The notes: a model not told the origin generated them from the sequence alone. A stretch of 64,000 bases of DNA from Haliclona indistincta (GCA_964017065.1 OZ024785.1:11301086-11365085), one strand, 5' to 3'; positions 9,351 through 20,214 are shown, numbered from the stretch's first letter. Numbers and translations are program-made.

Positions 9351-11019
9351 GCCAAAACAGGATCTCTATGGAACGCCGTTTGGGACAATAATCAAGAACC
9401 GGAAATCCAGAACCAGTAGAGCAGTGGGTGGTACTTATAGGCGTGGTTAGGGGCGCGCCGGATAAAATAAAATGGCCGCAACCAGCTCTGCCACTGACGA
9501 CGTCGTAGAGGGTTGGAAAGGTTACTTTGCTTATCTCACGTCTTTGCTGAACGAGTGTAAAAGACATCAAGAAACAGATAGTGTTGAGAAAGCTATTTAC
9601 TTCCGAGACACGCTTGAGCGATACACTCAAAGTACAGATCGCTTGCTGGCAACTGTAAAGGATGCTGTTAACTTTCCTGCAGACTATGCTGGTGTGAGTA
9701 TGAGTGAGTGTGCGGAGTTAGAACTTTCACTTGAGAGACTAGTTCACGTTTTGAGACTTTTATGGCTACCGTATTGGCGTCGCCATGTGGAGGCACTAGA
9801 GTTGCAGAGTCTATCTTGTCCCGGTCAGAGTGAGCAACTCATTGACCAAGTGCAAGAAATACATACAGGTAAGTGTGCTTGTACATCCATGTCTAATACT
9901 CCCCGCTATACAATTCATTGCTTGCAGGTAAACGGGGCAGACCAAAATTTATGATTGACAGGGAACAATTAGAATTCTTGATAGAACTTCAGTTCTCCTG
10001 GACTGACATTGCCAACCTTTATGGTATCAGCCGAAGAACTCTTTTTAGGAAGAGAGCAGAGTTGGGAATACCAAGTAAATATTCTGTGCTTACTGACGAA
10101 GAGTTGCTGTCACAAGTATCTTCTATTAAAAATGAAATGCCACAAGCAGGTGAAAAGATGCTAGCTGGCATTCTTAACTCACGAGGAATACATATACCTC
10201 GAACACGAGTCCAGGAAGCCTTGCATGTGGTTGATCCTATCGCAACTTCACTGAGATGGGCACCCAGAATCAAACGTCGACCTTATTCTGTACCTGGAGC
10301 TAATGCCTTATGGCACTTAGGTAATTCTTATTATGTATATTGATAATAAAAACTTATTTCAATTTCATTGTTTTATTTTTATTATAGATGGTAATCACAA
10401 ATTAGTCAGGTGGAATATGGTCATTCATGGTGCTATCGATGGTCATTCTAGGAAGATACTGTACTTGCACTGTGCTGACAACAACAGAAGTACCACAGTA
10501 CTAGAATGTTTCCAGAAGGCTGTTCAAGATTACAACATACCACATCGAATAAGAACTGATCGTGGCGGTGAAAATGTTAAAGTTGCCCGGTTCATGTTGC
10601 GTGCAAGGGGCATCGATAAACGACCTGTTTTGACTGGCTCTTCTGTTCATAATCAGCGTATTGAACGTTTGTGGAGGGATGTGTTCACAACTGTAACAGG
10701 AAACTATTACAGGCTTTTTTTATTTAATGGAGCGAGAAGAAGTTTTGGATCATCTTAACCATGAAGACTTGTTTGCCCTTCACCATGTATACATCCCTAG
10801 AATTAACCAAGCTCTTTCCATTTTTCGAAATGGCTGGAACTGTCACAAACTGCGTACCACTGGGAAGAGTCCCAATCAAATGTATGCATCAAGTATGGAC
10901 GAGATCGCATAGATCGCATAGACGAGTTTTATGGAGTAGATGAAGATGGTCCTGTTCCTGTAGATGTAGAGGCTGTAACAGTTGAAGTTTTGCCAATTGA
11001 TGTGGAGTTAGATGAGGAT

Positions 11020-11616
11020 TAGCCTCGTCCCCAGGCTGCTAAAAGACAGCCTGGTAACAACGGCTCGCGCATGCGCTAATTTTTCCCAAATATTTGGGAA
11101 ACCGTATATTATTGTGTTATATCCTTGACAGTCTAACGTCATAATCAGTATACTGTACTGCCGACTCGTTCCACCGTTATGGCTGTTGAATTCTCTAGCT
11201 CGGTTACTTACGCGCTGCAGAAGTTAGGGACGCCAGATCTAGTTCTGAAGCCGGAGCAACGCACAGCTATCAACGCGGTTTACAATGGAAGGGACGTTTT
11301 TGTTTGGCTACCGACAGGTTTTGGCAAGAGCCTGTGTTTCCACACCTTACCGTTCGTTTTTGACTATAAGCTAGCTTTAACTGATGTCAGTGCTGTTTTA
11401 GTTATTACACCCTTGATTGCTTTAATGGTAGACCAAGTACGTAGTCGATTAGCTGAAGCCATGTATGAGCAAACAGCTGATTGCGATGACGAGTTAACGA
11501 TAGGCCCCGCCCATTACGTGCGTCATGTACGTATTTCTCGTGGAAAAATTGGCGCATGCGCGAGTCCGTTGTTACCAGGCCTAATTTCCTAAGAAATTGG
11601 CCTGGGGACGAGGCTA
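11020..11616. mobile_element. Mutator-like non-autonomous element carrying a RecQ fragment
   Basis: About 70-bp terminal inverted repeats start TAGCCTCGTCCCCAGGC. Both share GCCTGGTAACAACGG and a CGCGCATGCGC core and differ in a small internal hairpin. The 9-bp flanks GATGAGGAT (11011-11019 and 11617-11625) are a target duplication (11 bp if TA is counted). Long inverted repeats plus a 9-bp duplication are the Mutator/MULE signature. There is no transposase inside. The interior is a helicase gene fragment, making this a Pack-MULE-like structure. It lies inside the last exon of the integrase-core gene. Confidence 0.85.
11179..11592 (+). pseudogene. RecQ-like helicase N-terminal fragment inside the MULE-like element
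   Basis: The frame carries SF2/RecQ motifs in order: motif 0 region LKPEQRTAINAVYNGRDVF, Walker A WLPTGFGKSLCFHTLPFVF, and motif Ia VITPLIALMVDQVRSRL. After about residue 97 the similarity stops and the frame runs into the right terminal repeat. Motifs II (DEAH) to VI are missing, so it cannot be a helicase. The fragment equals roughly the first 100 residues of RecQ-like proteins and was probably captured from a genomic RecQ-family repeat such as the one near 17.8 kb. It may still be transcribed from its own ATG at 11179. Confidence 0.75.
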
Positions 11617-11727
11617 GATGAGGATACGTTGCATCAGTTGTCATCTGTAGACCCCTGCCAGCCTAGTGATTGTTTCGGTGTGAATGTGTACAGGCATGTT
11701 TGTAATATACTAGGTCATCGATAATTT

Positions 11728-12650
11728 ATTTAATTTTGTGCTGGATGGGCGCAGCTTGCTGGATGGGATGGCGAACACTGACGCATGCGCTGTGCAATCG
11801 CGCGTGCATATTCAATATGGCGTCGAATATTGATCAGCTCGAGGAAAAACTCCGTCGCTTTGAGACCGAGTATGAAGAAGGTAAGACAAAATTACCCCCG
11901 GGTTGCCTGCGAGTCTCCCGCGGGTGTTGGTCCACTTACTCGTGAGCGGTACTGTACCATTTACTGCAACCTTGTCTTCATACTTTTACTGAGATCAAAA
12001 ACCCTACAAATCCCTTCCATTTTTGTCAAAATGTTTTTTAGACCATAGCTGTGTGTTTATGACCAATCAGATTGCCCAGTTTCAGGGATATAATTGTGAT
12101 ATAACCCCGTGGGAACTCGCATTTCTCTGCTGCGAGGCGAGCTGCTTTAGCTAAAGAGAACCATGCAAATTGTGCGTGCATGGCTGAGAGATAACTAGCT
12201 CAGTAGCTAGCTAGCGACGAGCAGAACGATGTGGCTGGTAAGCGAATGTCTAGTTTAAGCTGTGTAACGAACCACAGTGAACGAACAGAACTGACCGCGC
12301 GCGACGAGAAGCCTGAGCAAGATCAACATGAGCGGAGCCATCCGATGAACACATGGCGATCGCGAGAACCAATGCAAGCACTCTGTACTCACAGTTCCCA
12401 CAGTACCGAGACCTATAGCCGACGGGAATTGAAGGTAGCAAACTGTTGTTTTGCACCAGTCAGCAGTGTGGTAAGCCTGGAATACTCACCATATGATAGC
12501 GTTAAGTGAACGATGTAGCCTGAGTTAGAGCGATGCCGCGTGGTGGTCCTGGAACGCCTTTTAGTTAGCTTGTACGCCAGTTTTACTGCTCAGCCAACTT
12601 TAGTTTTGCGTCAACATTACAGTTGCTATGGTCTAAAATACTTAGACACC
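11728..12650. other. Possible first exon and spacer
   Basis: At 11819-11881 a short frame (MASNIDQLEEKLRRFETEYEE) ends at a good splice donor (AAG|GTAAGA) and could be the first exon of a small coiled-coil protein. No continuation was found. GC-rich hairpin-prone patches occur at about 11895-11925 and 12105-12150. The rest shows no supported coding sequence. Confidence 0.3.
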
Positions 12651-12654
12651 GAGT

Positions 12655-12760
12655 CCGCGGGTCATACGGGCTTTATAAAACCTCCGCGGTAAGTAACGAC
12701 CTCGCAGCGCTCGGTCGTCACAACAACCGCATCGGGTTTATAAACCCTGTATGACCCTTG
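12655..12760. repeat. Hairpin (foldback) element
   Basis: GGGTCATACGGGCTTTATAA (from 12659) pairs with the inverted copy ending at 12757 (TTATAAACCCTGTATGACCC). The loop is CpG-rich and contains CTCGCAGCGCTCGGTCG. Probably the end of a MITE. Confidence 0.6.
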
Positions 12761-12979
12761 TAATATTAGTGTTACTTGTGGGATCATACAACACTAATTT
12801 TTCTTAAGTATTAGAGATTACAATGAGTCTCTGACTGATGATGAAAATGACATTTCCATATAAATTATTCTCCTAAGTTTTCTCCCCTGCCATTTAAGGA
12901 AGACGAGTTAAGTTTAGTATTAGTATAATTATACAGTAGTTGATTTATGTTTGACGTAGGACTGAGTGTGTATCTTTAA

Positions 12980-13296
12980 CTGCTTTGCTTGAAGATCTGA
13001 GAAATTCCTGTCTTCACATGTCTGAATTTAAACTGACTGTTCGAAGACGGCATGTATTTCAAGATACACTTCTAGCATTCCAAACAGGCTTTGATTTGAA
13101 CAAGCACATATCAGTCACATTTGTTGGTGAGCCAGCTGTTGACGTAGGTGGACCAAGCCGGGAGTTCTTACGTCTATTGATGCACGATATGTGTAAGAGT
13201 TGTTACTTTGAGAGAGCTGATGATTCCAGAGTACCAGCCCATGATATGGCAGCTGTGCAAAATCATACATACAAACACATGGGTAAGTTACAGTAG
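12980..13296 (+). pseudogene. HECT ubiquitin-ligase domain, N-lobe fragment
   Basis: LEDLRNSCLHMSEF is followed by VRRRHVFQDTLLAF, the first helix of HECT domains, and VTFVGEPAVDVGGPSREFLRLLMHDM, the E2-facing N-lobe core (FxGExAxDxGGxxREFF). The catalytic C-lobe with its cysteine is absent, so no ligase activity is possible. After 13296 the frame ends at a donor-like GTAAG. A second open stretch, 13300-13570, has no recognisable relation. HECT fragments like this are common in sponge and coral repeat proteins annotated as G2/M-phase-specific ligase-like. Confidence 0.7.
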
Positions 13297-13299
13297 AGG

Positions 13300-14070
13300 A
13301 CATTACATTTCGTTGTTGTCCTACGATTCACGAAACAATTTTATCGGGCTGCATGATCGTGATTTGGTAAAGTATACACGTTGTGATCGCGCATTACGTT
13401 GTGATCACGTATTACCAGAGCTGCTCTTGGCAACTTACATCATAGACTTTAGCTGGAAACAAATGGGATTACGAGAAACCACCCACGTTTTGGTTGCTCC
13501 GTATATTTTCCGTGATGGGACAACAATGTTTGATTATATTGGCGACCTAGCTGCAAAGCCCTGTCTGTAGCAGATAGCTATTAAATGCTAACGGTAGGAA
13601 ACTAACAACAAACTACTGATGAAGAATAGCTCTTGTAAGAATGTAACTATAACTCGATTATGTTGTAGCAAGCCACGTCTATTTCATAATTGTATGGCTT
13701 GACCCTTAGGGCCTATAGCGGATATATCCATCAAAAATGACGCAATTTTGAAAGCAATAGCACAAAACCTGCATGAGATACTCGCAAGAGAATTTGTCAG
13801 CATTCACGAGGTTAAAATTAGAGCAAAACTATTCAGACCCTAAAGAGTTAAAGTGAAAATATGATTGTGCTGTGCACTGCAGCTTTAGTAAGCCATCCCC
13901 TAATATTCACACACTACAAATACACTAGTTTGGGGTAATGCATTCACCTGTGCAGTGTTGTTTTGTTAAATGCTAATACTATAAACTTTGTTTTTGTAAC
14001 AGTCAGTATTAAATTCAAACAGTATTTAAATGCCCACTGACTTGAAACATTAATATTTTGACAGATAAGT
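13300..14070. other. Open stretch of unknown origin, then AT-rich spacer
   Basis: 13322-13570 is open (ends AAKPCL, then TAG) but unrecognised. It has a balanced amino-acid make-up (VLPELLLATYIIDFSWKQMG) that looks protein-like, so a decayed exon is plausible. 13575-14070 shows nothing beyond AT-rich sequence. Confidence 0.3.
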
Positions 14071-14079
14071 GTGTGTGAA

Positions 14080-14460
14080 ATGGTGAAGCGGAAAAATGGT
14101 TATGGACAAAAGAGTAAGGCAGGAATTATTGAGTTGAACCAGGCTCGTAGAAGTGACACATACGACAATTTTGCACTGAAAGCAGCGAATGCATTGGGGC
14201 TAGACGAATCATAAAAAAGCCTGAAACTTTTCAAAGTGAGCGGCGGAGCGATCATTCAAGATGGTAACATTACTACAAACGGCATTTCACGACCATGGAC
14301 ACTGGGCAATTACCTCTTACTACTAAGGAAAAATCCTGCTTCGGTGAAGATCGGTGTTGCGTATGTAGATGATGACCATACTGACAGCGATGAAGGATGT
14401 ACATATAGTTCTGGTTTACTCTCCCAGGTATTGCATGCAAATTTGGTACATATAGACTGA
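14080..14460 (+). pseudogene. Decayed N-terminal region of a HECT-associated repeat protein (tentative)
   Basis: A frame from MVKRKNGYGQKSKAG through a stop at 14212-14214 into LKLFKVSGGAIIQ and RPWTLGNYLLLLRKNPASVK reads like one domain broken by a nonsense codon. I recall similar modules (PWTxGNYL...KxSPxxVKLG) near the N-terminus of sponge HECT-containing repeat proteins, which fits the HECT fragment 1 kb upstream. Assignment by memory only. Confidence 0.35.
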
Positions 14461-14507
14461 ACTACTATAACTATGTTAGGCCTCCTCAAGCAAAGGTTCA
14501 ACGAGAC

Positions 14508-14586
14508 GTTCATTGAAGTCTTCGTCTCGTTCATTGAAGTCTTCATCTCGTTCATTCAAGTCTTCATCTCGTTCATTCACTCGTTC
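14508..14586. repeat. 21-bp tandem repeat
   Basis: Nearly four copies of CGTTCATTGAAGTCTTCGTCT variants. No clear role. Confidence 0.8.
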
Positions 14587-14868
14587 CTCCACTTCCTCCT
14601 CTCTTGTTAAGCCTTATAGTGGTTCGTTGTTTTCCAAACCTAATGTAGATTGCCTTTGTTTGCTGTTTTGTAGCTATATACAAGGATGTAAAACCTGGAG
14701 ATACTGCATATGATCCATTAGTAATTGCCTCAGACTTGAATGTAAGTTGCCTTTGTATTCATGTGTTATGTCAATCCCTGTATTTGCTTAGTCTCAGTCT
14801 GAGTCCGTGCCAGTGTCTCATTCTCAAGGTTAATTCAATGGCCTTTTACAGAATGCGTTATACCCCAA

Positions 14869-16040
14869 AAAATTGTTCTACAGTTATGCAGTTTGAATTT
14901 GACCTCATTTCCACTGCTACTGACAATTTTTCACCAGAAACCAAACTCGGAGAAGGAGGATTTGGTGAGGTATTCAAAGGATATCTCAATGGCACTTTTG
15001 TTGCTGTAAAGAGGTTATCAATTGTAAGTTATTGGATTTAAGCATAATAACAAAATACATGATGATTTGAGCGCAGGCTGGGACACGAGCAGCAACTGGA
15101 ATTAATACTCTGCAAACTCCCAGTACAGAAGCAACATCTGAGATATGGAGACAAATGAATACTGAACTATCAGCTCTATCAAGGTGCAAACCATGTATTT
15201 ATTGCACTGCATGAGTCGAACTATATATGCATGTCACATGCAGGTGTCGTCACAAGAACTTGGTGGAGCTGATGGGCTTTTGTGTTGATCCACCCATGCT
15301 TGTCTACGAGTTCATGGAAAGAGGAAGTTTATACATGCTATTGTTCAAGGTATATAGTCTCTGCACAAGAATTGAGTTAACAATAATTATTACTCCATTC
15401 ATAGCCAGAAAATCCACCACTAACTTGGAATCAACGCTCGAAAGCAATGAAAGATGTTTATGATAGTTTCACTCACAGAAGGAATGTACTTATCGATGGA
15501 AACTATACTGCCAAACTAGGGGACTTTGGTTTCACAAAACAAATGCCTGCTGCTGTTTCTGAGTCCATTACTCTGAAGACTACTCATGGAATTGCAAAGA
15601 CCGCAGGCTATTCTGCTCCGTAAGTGGATTTATCCAAGCATTCATTGAAAACAGATGTATACTCATACGGAGTGGTAAGTGCCTGTAATGCACCAATGGC
15701 TGTTACAAGTTTAAAAATGCTATCTCGTTGTCGATTTGTATATATTTTTTTATAATTTATAAAGCTCACTCTGGAGACACTTTCCAACATGCGCCCCGCC
15801 CCTATAAGCCTAAGAGAACTGACATCATTTTGGTAAAAATGTTTTTGTCCAGACCTAAAAATTATCATACCTAATACTATCAGGTGCAACATCTGGAAGA
15901 TAATCTCAAAGACATTTCTGCTTTTGGTCAAGCTGCATGTTCTACTGCTGGAGAATTAGCACCATACTTACTCCAACTATACTTCAAGATCGTTACCGAG
16001 TGTCTAAAGAAGCATAGTTCTCGTCCAATGATTGATCAGG
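14869..16040 (+). pseudogene. IRAK/Pelle-like kinase lacking the catalytic loop
   Basis: Exons at about 14869-15024, 15077-15183, 15243-15350, 15406-15619, 15647-15674 and 15884-16038. The first reads [18 protein letters not shown] then [22 protein letters not shown], with glycine loop and VAVK lysine as in IRAK, Pelle and plant RLK kinases. CRHKNLVELMGFCVDPPMLVYEFMERGSL is subdomain IV-V, KLGDFGFTK is the DFG motif, TDVYSYG is subdomain IX, and CLKKHSSRPMIDQ is subdomain XI. The stretch between WNQRSKAMKDV and RNVLIDG, which should hold helix E and the HRD catalytic loop, is missing and replaced by a stop-containing junction near 15460. The gene is therefore a pseudokinase or, more likely, a pseudogene. 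IRAK-like kinases are expanded in sponges. Confidence 0.75.
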
Positions 16041-16095
16041 TAACTTTTATGAATAACTTTTGGACTTTTAATTTAGCTGTACATTAGGTGATGAC

Positions 16096-16240
16096 ATGGT
16101 GGAATGCCACCAATTTTTAAATCATCATGACTCACTCTTATTCAAAGTTCATTTATTCAACATGGTGGAATGCCTGACTCATCATGACTCACTCTTATTC
16201 AAAGTTCATTTATTCAACATGGTGGAATGCCTCCCATAGT
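16096..16240. repeat. About 56-bp tandem duplication
   Basis: The unit ATGGTGGAATGCC ... ATCATGACTCACTCTTATTCAAAGTTCATTTATTCAAC is present about two and a half times with few differences. Confidence 0.85.
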
Positions 16241-16254
16241 ACAGTAAGAATTTT

Positions 16255-17330
16255 CAAAGATAGAAGGACTAGACGGTTGTCCAAATGCTGTAATTCACGG
16301 TGCTATTTCAACTCTTTCTCCAACTAAACACAGAAAGAAGTCCACATTTCTTGATGGCACCTTAGTTGACGACTCCGCACATGTTCGCACAGTGGGGTTT
16401 GATTCACTGCAACAAAGAAAGTTAAACTATTTCTACTTACAAAAAAGACCTGTCTGTATATAGAATTGTTGCCCGGAAGGTATGCGGTTTTTTAGGACAC
16501 AGGGCAACTATGGGTTGTTCTAAATGTTTGCTCCCGTTCCCAACTGAGCACTTTGGCGAGAAAGCAGACTATAGCAATTTTAATAGAACACAGTGGGAAC
16601 CACACACGAATGCATTGCACCGTAACGAAGCTGAGATATGGTTTGCATCAAAAACTCGGAGTGAACAGTTAGAAAATGAGCGATGAACTGGTGTTCAGTA
16701 TAGCTGTCTTCTTCAGCTTCCGTATTTCGCTTCTGTCTTCTTCAGCTTCCGCTAGGCAGAGGATGCAGCTCATGTATTAGAGAGCTTAGGAATAGTAATC
16801 TTATGAAAATCACGGATGATATCGACTCCAACTAAACAACTTTATTACTATTTTAAAGACACACTTATCAAGCCACAACATTATGTAGACACCTCTGTAC
16901 CTGGAAGTACTATAACGGAATTTACAAACTACCGAAAGTTCATCAGCAGGGTGCCTTTTTCATAAAGGATATTCATAGAGGATAACCAGGTTTTCTTGAA
17001 ATGTAATGTGTCTTACTTAAATTTGATATTTGGTGTAGGGATGCAAGCAGCCTTTGTAGCCACCTTTGAGTAGCACTTGGCAATGTGTTCCATGCATGCC
17101 TTACATTACCATGGAACTTGCAAACGTGAACATGTTCTCTGCAAAACAGATCGTCACAGACGTCTCAAAATATCTGGCTTTTGCTGATAGAAGTAACCCA
17201 CGGTGGTCTTCTTTAACCCAAATTGACAAATTGAAGGCCTACATAACACACCTAACCCGGGCAGCTATAGGTCCTGATTTTATAGTCACTAGAATTTACC
17301 GATTGATCACTTCGATCAATTACACGTGAG
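16255..17330 (+). pseudogene. EnSpm/CACTA-type (Tnp2) transposase remnants
   Basis: The island 16480-16720 reads VCGFLGHRATMGCSKCLLPFP ... DYSNFNRTQWEPHTNALHR ... TGVQYSCLLQLPYF, the conserved middle of the Tnp2-like transposase family (GCSKC, YSxF, HR, GxxYSxLLxLPYF). A local duplication of CTTCTTCAGCTTCCG at about 16708-16753 breaks the frame. An upstream island, 16255-16430 (GCPNAVIHGAISTLSPTKHRKKSTFLDGTL...), may be an OB-fold-like segment of a different repeat protein. A downstream open stretch, 17066-17329, is unassigned. Part of it (AAATATCTGGCTTTTGCTGA) recurs at about 17404-17450. All are relics. Confidence 0.5.
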
Positions 17331-17820
17331 AGAAGTTGCTCTCAAGATAAGAGGTGTTAGAGGCAAAAGACAGGATTTCGATATGGAAGGACACATATAA
17401 AACAAAATATCTGGCTTTTGCTGATAGAAGTAACCCACGATGGTCTTCTTTGTCGTTCACTGACACGATTGGTCCGAAACCTACTAAGTGTATTTTTTAC
17501 ACCTAATATAATGGCCTCTCGATGCACTCCGATTTAGTGTGCTTAGAACACTTCGTAATATAATGGCCTCTCCTAGCTGCCTTGGTACAAGAAAGTACCC
17601 AGCTCTAGACAGAGATATCATAGGCGCATGCTTACGTAAGTTATAATTAATAACTGGTAATGATGCTTTTTTTATAAAAATATTACACAGGATATGTTCA
17701 GTCACAGTTTACCACAAAAAGATCCATCCTCGTAGATGCGGTCAACGATAACTGTGCGAACTACAGGAGGAAGAAAAAAAACAGCATGGACTCTCAGTAT
17801 CTCTGTATCTCTGATTCTCA
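17331..17820. other. Spacer with partial duplication of upstream exon
   Basis: 17404-17450 repeats 17166-17212 almost exactly (AAATATCTGGCTTTTGCTGATAG...). No coding sequence is supported in the rest. Confidence 0.5.
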
Positions 17821-17823
17821 TAC

Positions 17824-19130
17824 TTGAGAATCGGCTTAATGATGGAAAGAGCACTGGCGTATGCAGCTGAGAGCTTGGGAGTGCAGTGCTTGAATGAATG
17901 CCAGACGCAATCAGTGAAGGCTAGTATTTCTGGAAAAGATGTATTCGCATGCCTGCCAACGCGCTATGGAAAGAGTCCATGCTTCTTAGCTGTGCCTTTC
18001 ACTCTCGACTACCTAGCTGGTAGGGGAAGCTCTCGAACTGCATTGATCATCGAGCCAACTGCAGCGATCATGTCACAGCAAGTCCAGCAGTTAGCTGCTC
18101 AGCGGATTCTGCTGAGCGGCAGAAGACATCTCACAAGACATCTCAAGCGGCTTACATTAACCACGAGCAGGATGACCCAATAGTGAAGAAAGGTGTATAG
18201 TGGATGGAAAGTACAAGTTTGTGTTTATATCTCCAGAGTCCTTGAGCATGCAGAAATATCGTGACATTCTTTTGAGCTCTCCGTTCAAGGAAAACCTGTG
18301 TCTATTCGTGGTCGATAAAGCTCATTGCACTTTGTCAAGGTGAGTTTATTAAATCGCTGGCAAGCATGTTGATGCACCAGTTGAATGTTTTGAACAGCTT
18401 TGTTAATTGTCATACTTCTTGCAGGAGGGACTTTCGTCATCAATTTCAATTTTTAGACTAAGAATGGTCTATGGTCTCTACTGCTACCGTGATGGCATTG
18501 ACAGCGACATGCAATTCCGTCAACATCACTGCCATAAAGCAAGAGTTGAGCACGGACAATTGCGAAACAATGTTATGGAGTCCTGACCGTTCCAATCTTT
18601 TCTGTCAACGACAGCACTACCACCTAAAAAAATGAGGATTTATTCGAGTTTCTTGAACCTGAGGTTTCTACGCTGACAACTCTTGGCATAAATACTCCAA
18701 GAAAATTTTTCTTCTGTAGAAAAATCGAGTTGTTTGAATTCTATAGGGACAAACTAGGTGACAAGTGTTTGGCAGTTGCTGACAATGATGATGAGCCATG
18801 CAATCGAATTATTTCTATGTACCATTCTCAATTTCCTCCTTCTGTAAAAAAAGCAGTTTCTTCTCTCTCTCTCTGATCCTAATGGTGTTATCAGGCGCGT
18901 GTTTACCACACAATCAATCCCCATGCGGTGTGGCGCGTGTTTACCACACCGCATGGGGATTGATTGCCCCAACTGTATGTAAGTTATTCACTTCGGCACT
19001 CCAAAATTTCTAGAGTGTTATTTGCAAGAAATTGGTAGAGCTGGAAAAGACAAATTGATGTCAAAAGTAACAATCCTTCTTTGCAGCCAACAGCTACAAG
19101 AAAGGTCTACGCTTAAATGTATTACCTTCT
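17824..19130 (+). pseudogene. RecQ-like helicase pseudogene
   Basis: RecQ motifs appear in order but in broken frames. Walker A is CLPTRYGKSPCFLAVPF, with the usual Gly replaced by Arg. FVFISPESLSMQKY is motif Ib-like. LFVVDKAHCTLSR is motif II with DEAH changed to DKAH. MALTATCNS is motif III (TAT). Farther on come IISMYHSQFPPSVKKAV, RMGIDCPN and ECYLQEIGRAGKDK (motifs IV-VI). At least one intron remains (18341-18425). Frameshifts, stops and a 38-bp inverted duplication at 18894-18967 break it. The two motif changes would abolish ATP hydrolysis on their own. It belongs to the same multi-copy RecQ-like family as the fragment at 11.2 kb. Confidence 0.8.
18894..18967. repeat. Inverted duplication inside the RecQ pseudogene
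   Basis: CGCGTGTTTACCACAC occurs twice in direct order, and AATCAATCCCCATGCGGTGT (18910 on) is followed by its reverse complement ending at 18965. The structure suggests a template-switch event during replication rather than a mobile element. It inserts between RRVFTT and RMGIDCPN of the helicase. Confidence 0.8.
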
Positions 19131-19189
19131 AAAGTGATGCAAGTGAGTAGGAATTTTTCCTTTGTCAATTAATCTATGTAATTGCAGCA

Positions 19190-19312
19190 ACATGGCATGT
19201 CATAGTTGTCTACTTAAATGATTGACTAAATGACCGGAAACTTGGAGTGTCATGGTCGTCTACTTAAATGATTGACTACATGACTGGAAACTTGCCAAAT
19301 CAACAACAACAC
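19190..19312. repeat. About 53-bp tandem duplication
   Basis: Two copies of GTCTACTTAAATGATTGACT ... TGACYGGAAACTTG, differing at a few sites. Confidence 0.85.
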
Positions 19313-19667
19313 ACATCTAATTGAAGGATCGACAATGGTTGACTTGACTTCATGAACTCTGACAAGGCGGATCACCGAAGGTCATAACTTAAAAGCTACT
19401 CTCAATGCGGACTCCAGCTCACTATCATCAAACAGTATTAAAACACTACCATTGCAAAAACTGTGAGTTAATAAATTATTGTTTCTGTAGGATGACATCA
19501 TGCCTGGTACTCAGCCACAACTCCTCAGTGAGATCCTGAAAAACAGAATGAGATGCTTCAAAAATGAGGTGAATTTTGATATAACATGTTGTTTAACATG
19601 ATCATGTTAAACGGAGTTAATATTACTTAGGCCACTCCCCCTTTCTTTGGCGCATGCGCGATAGTGC

Positions 19668-19752
19668 AGCAGACCACGCTGACTGACTTGACAACGAGGC
19701 GACAGTCCTCAGACCACGCTGACTGACTTGACAACGAGGAGACAGTCCTCAG
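19668..19752. repeat. 41-bp tandem duplication
   Basis: Two copies of AGACCACGCTGACTGACTTG ACAACGAGG.GACAGTCCTC differing at one base (C/A). Very recent. It lies just upstream of the small ORF at 19806. Confidence 0.9.
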
Positions 19753-19805
19753 ACTGCTGTCTATATCTCACCTGTGACATCTGTCTATAGCAGACGCTCA
19801 TCAGG

Positions 19806-20214
19806 ATGCCGAAAATGACGAAGCGTGGTCGGGGACGTGGGCGTGGACAGGCCGTCTCAAGCTCAGCTGCTGATCGTGGTCGTGTTATACCCGACCCACC
19901 AGCACCGGGACCCCTTGCCGCTGAGGACGTGGAGCTGCCTTTGACAGCCACCCAGATTTTGATCATTGTCCGTTCAGAGGTGGAGCGTTTAGTGCCGACG
20001 GGCTTCGGCTGACACTGCTACTTTATGTATGCATTTTTATGTGTACAGAACAAAAAGAAAAGGAAGTTGACATGGAGAGAGGCAAAAGACAGTGTATCAG
20101 CTGACACCTCCAGTGAAATAGGCCAGCTTATGCTATATCTAGTGGCAGCCCATTTCAAGAGATTTCAGTCAGTAAAAAACACAATATTCCAACTCCAATC
20201 CTTGGACTTTACAT
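19806..20214 (+). CDS. Small Arg/Gly-rich hypothetical protein
   Basis: An ORF at 19806-20012 encodes 68 residues starting MPKMTKRGRGRGRGQAVSS (basic RG repeats) and ending LTATQILIIVRSEVERLVPTG. A second frame at about 20049-20214 (NKKKRKLTWREAKDSVSADT ...) could be its next exon, since TACAG stands before it at 20043-20047, but no donor was confirmed. The RG-rich start recalls RNA- or DNA-binding tails, and such short RG proteins are also seen in transposon accessory ORFs. Not recognised. Confidence 0.3.

Larger units (their letters stand above)
9472..11727 (+). pseudogene. Integrase-core-domain gene, split by a Mutator-like insertion
   Basis: Exons 9472-9867, 9928-10320 and 10388 onward. 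Residues 1-130 form a helical N-terminal region. A DNA-binding segment follows (GRPKFMIDREQLEFLIELQ ... WTDIANLYGISRRTL). Then comes a DDE-type core: MVIHGAIDGHSRKILYL (Asp), RIRTDRGGENV (Asp, Glu nearby) and SVHNQRIERLWRDVF (Glu). Proteins of this layout are multi-copy in fish, cnidarians and sponges and are presumed transposon-derived. Three lesions are visible: a shift at the T run near 10710-10720, a short AGATCGCAT duplication at about 10903-10922 that creates stops, and a 597-bp insertion at 11020-11616. Across the insertion the frame ELDED rejoins to TLHQLSSVDP and runs to TAA near 11725. Confidence 0.75.

Noticed and set aside
9472..11727. Bacterial transposase or contamination
   Set aside because: Spliced introns and the animal-type N-terminal region argue for a eukaryotic origin.
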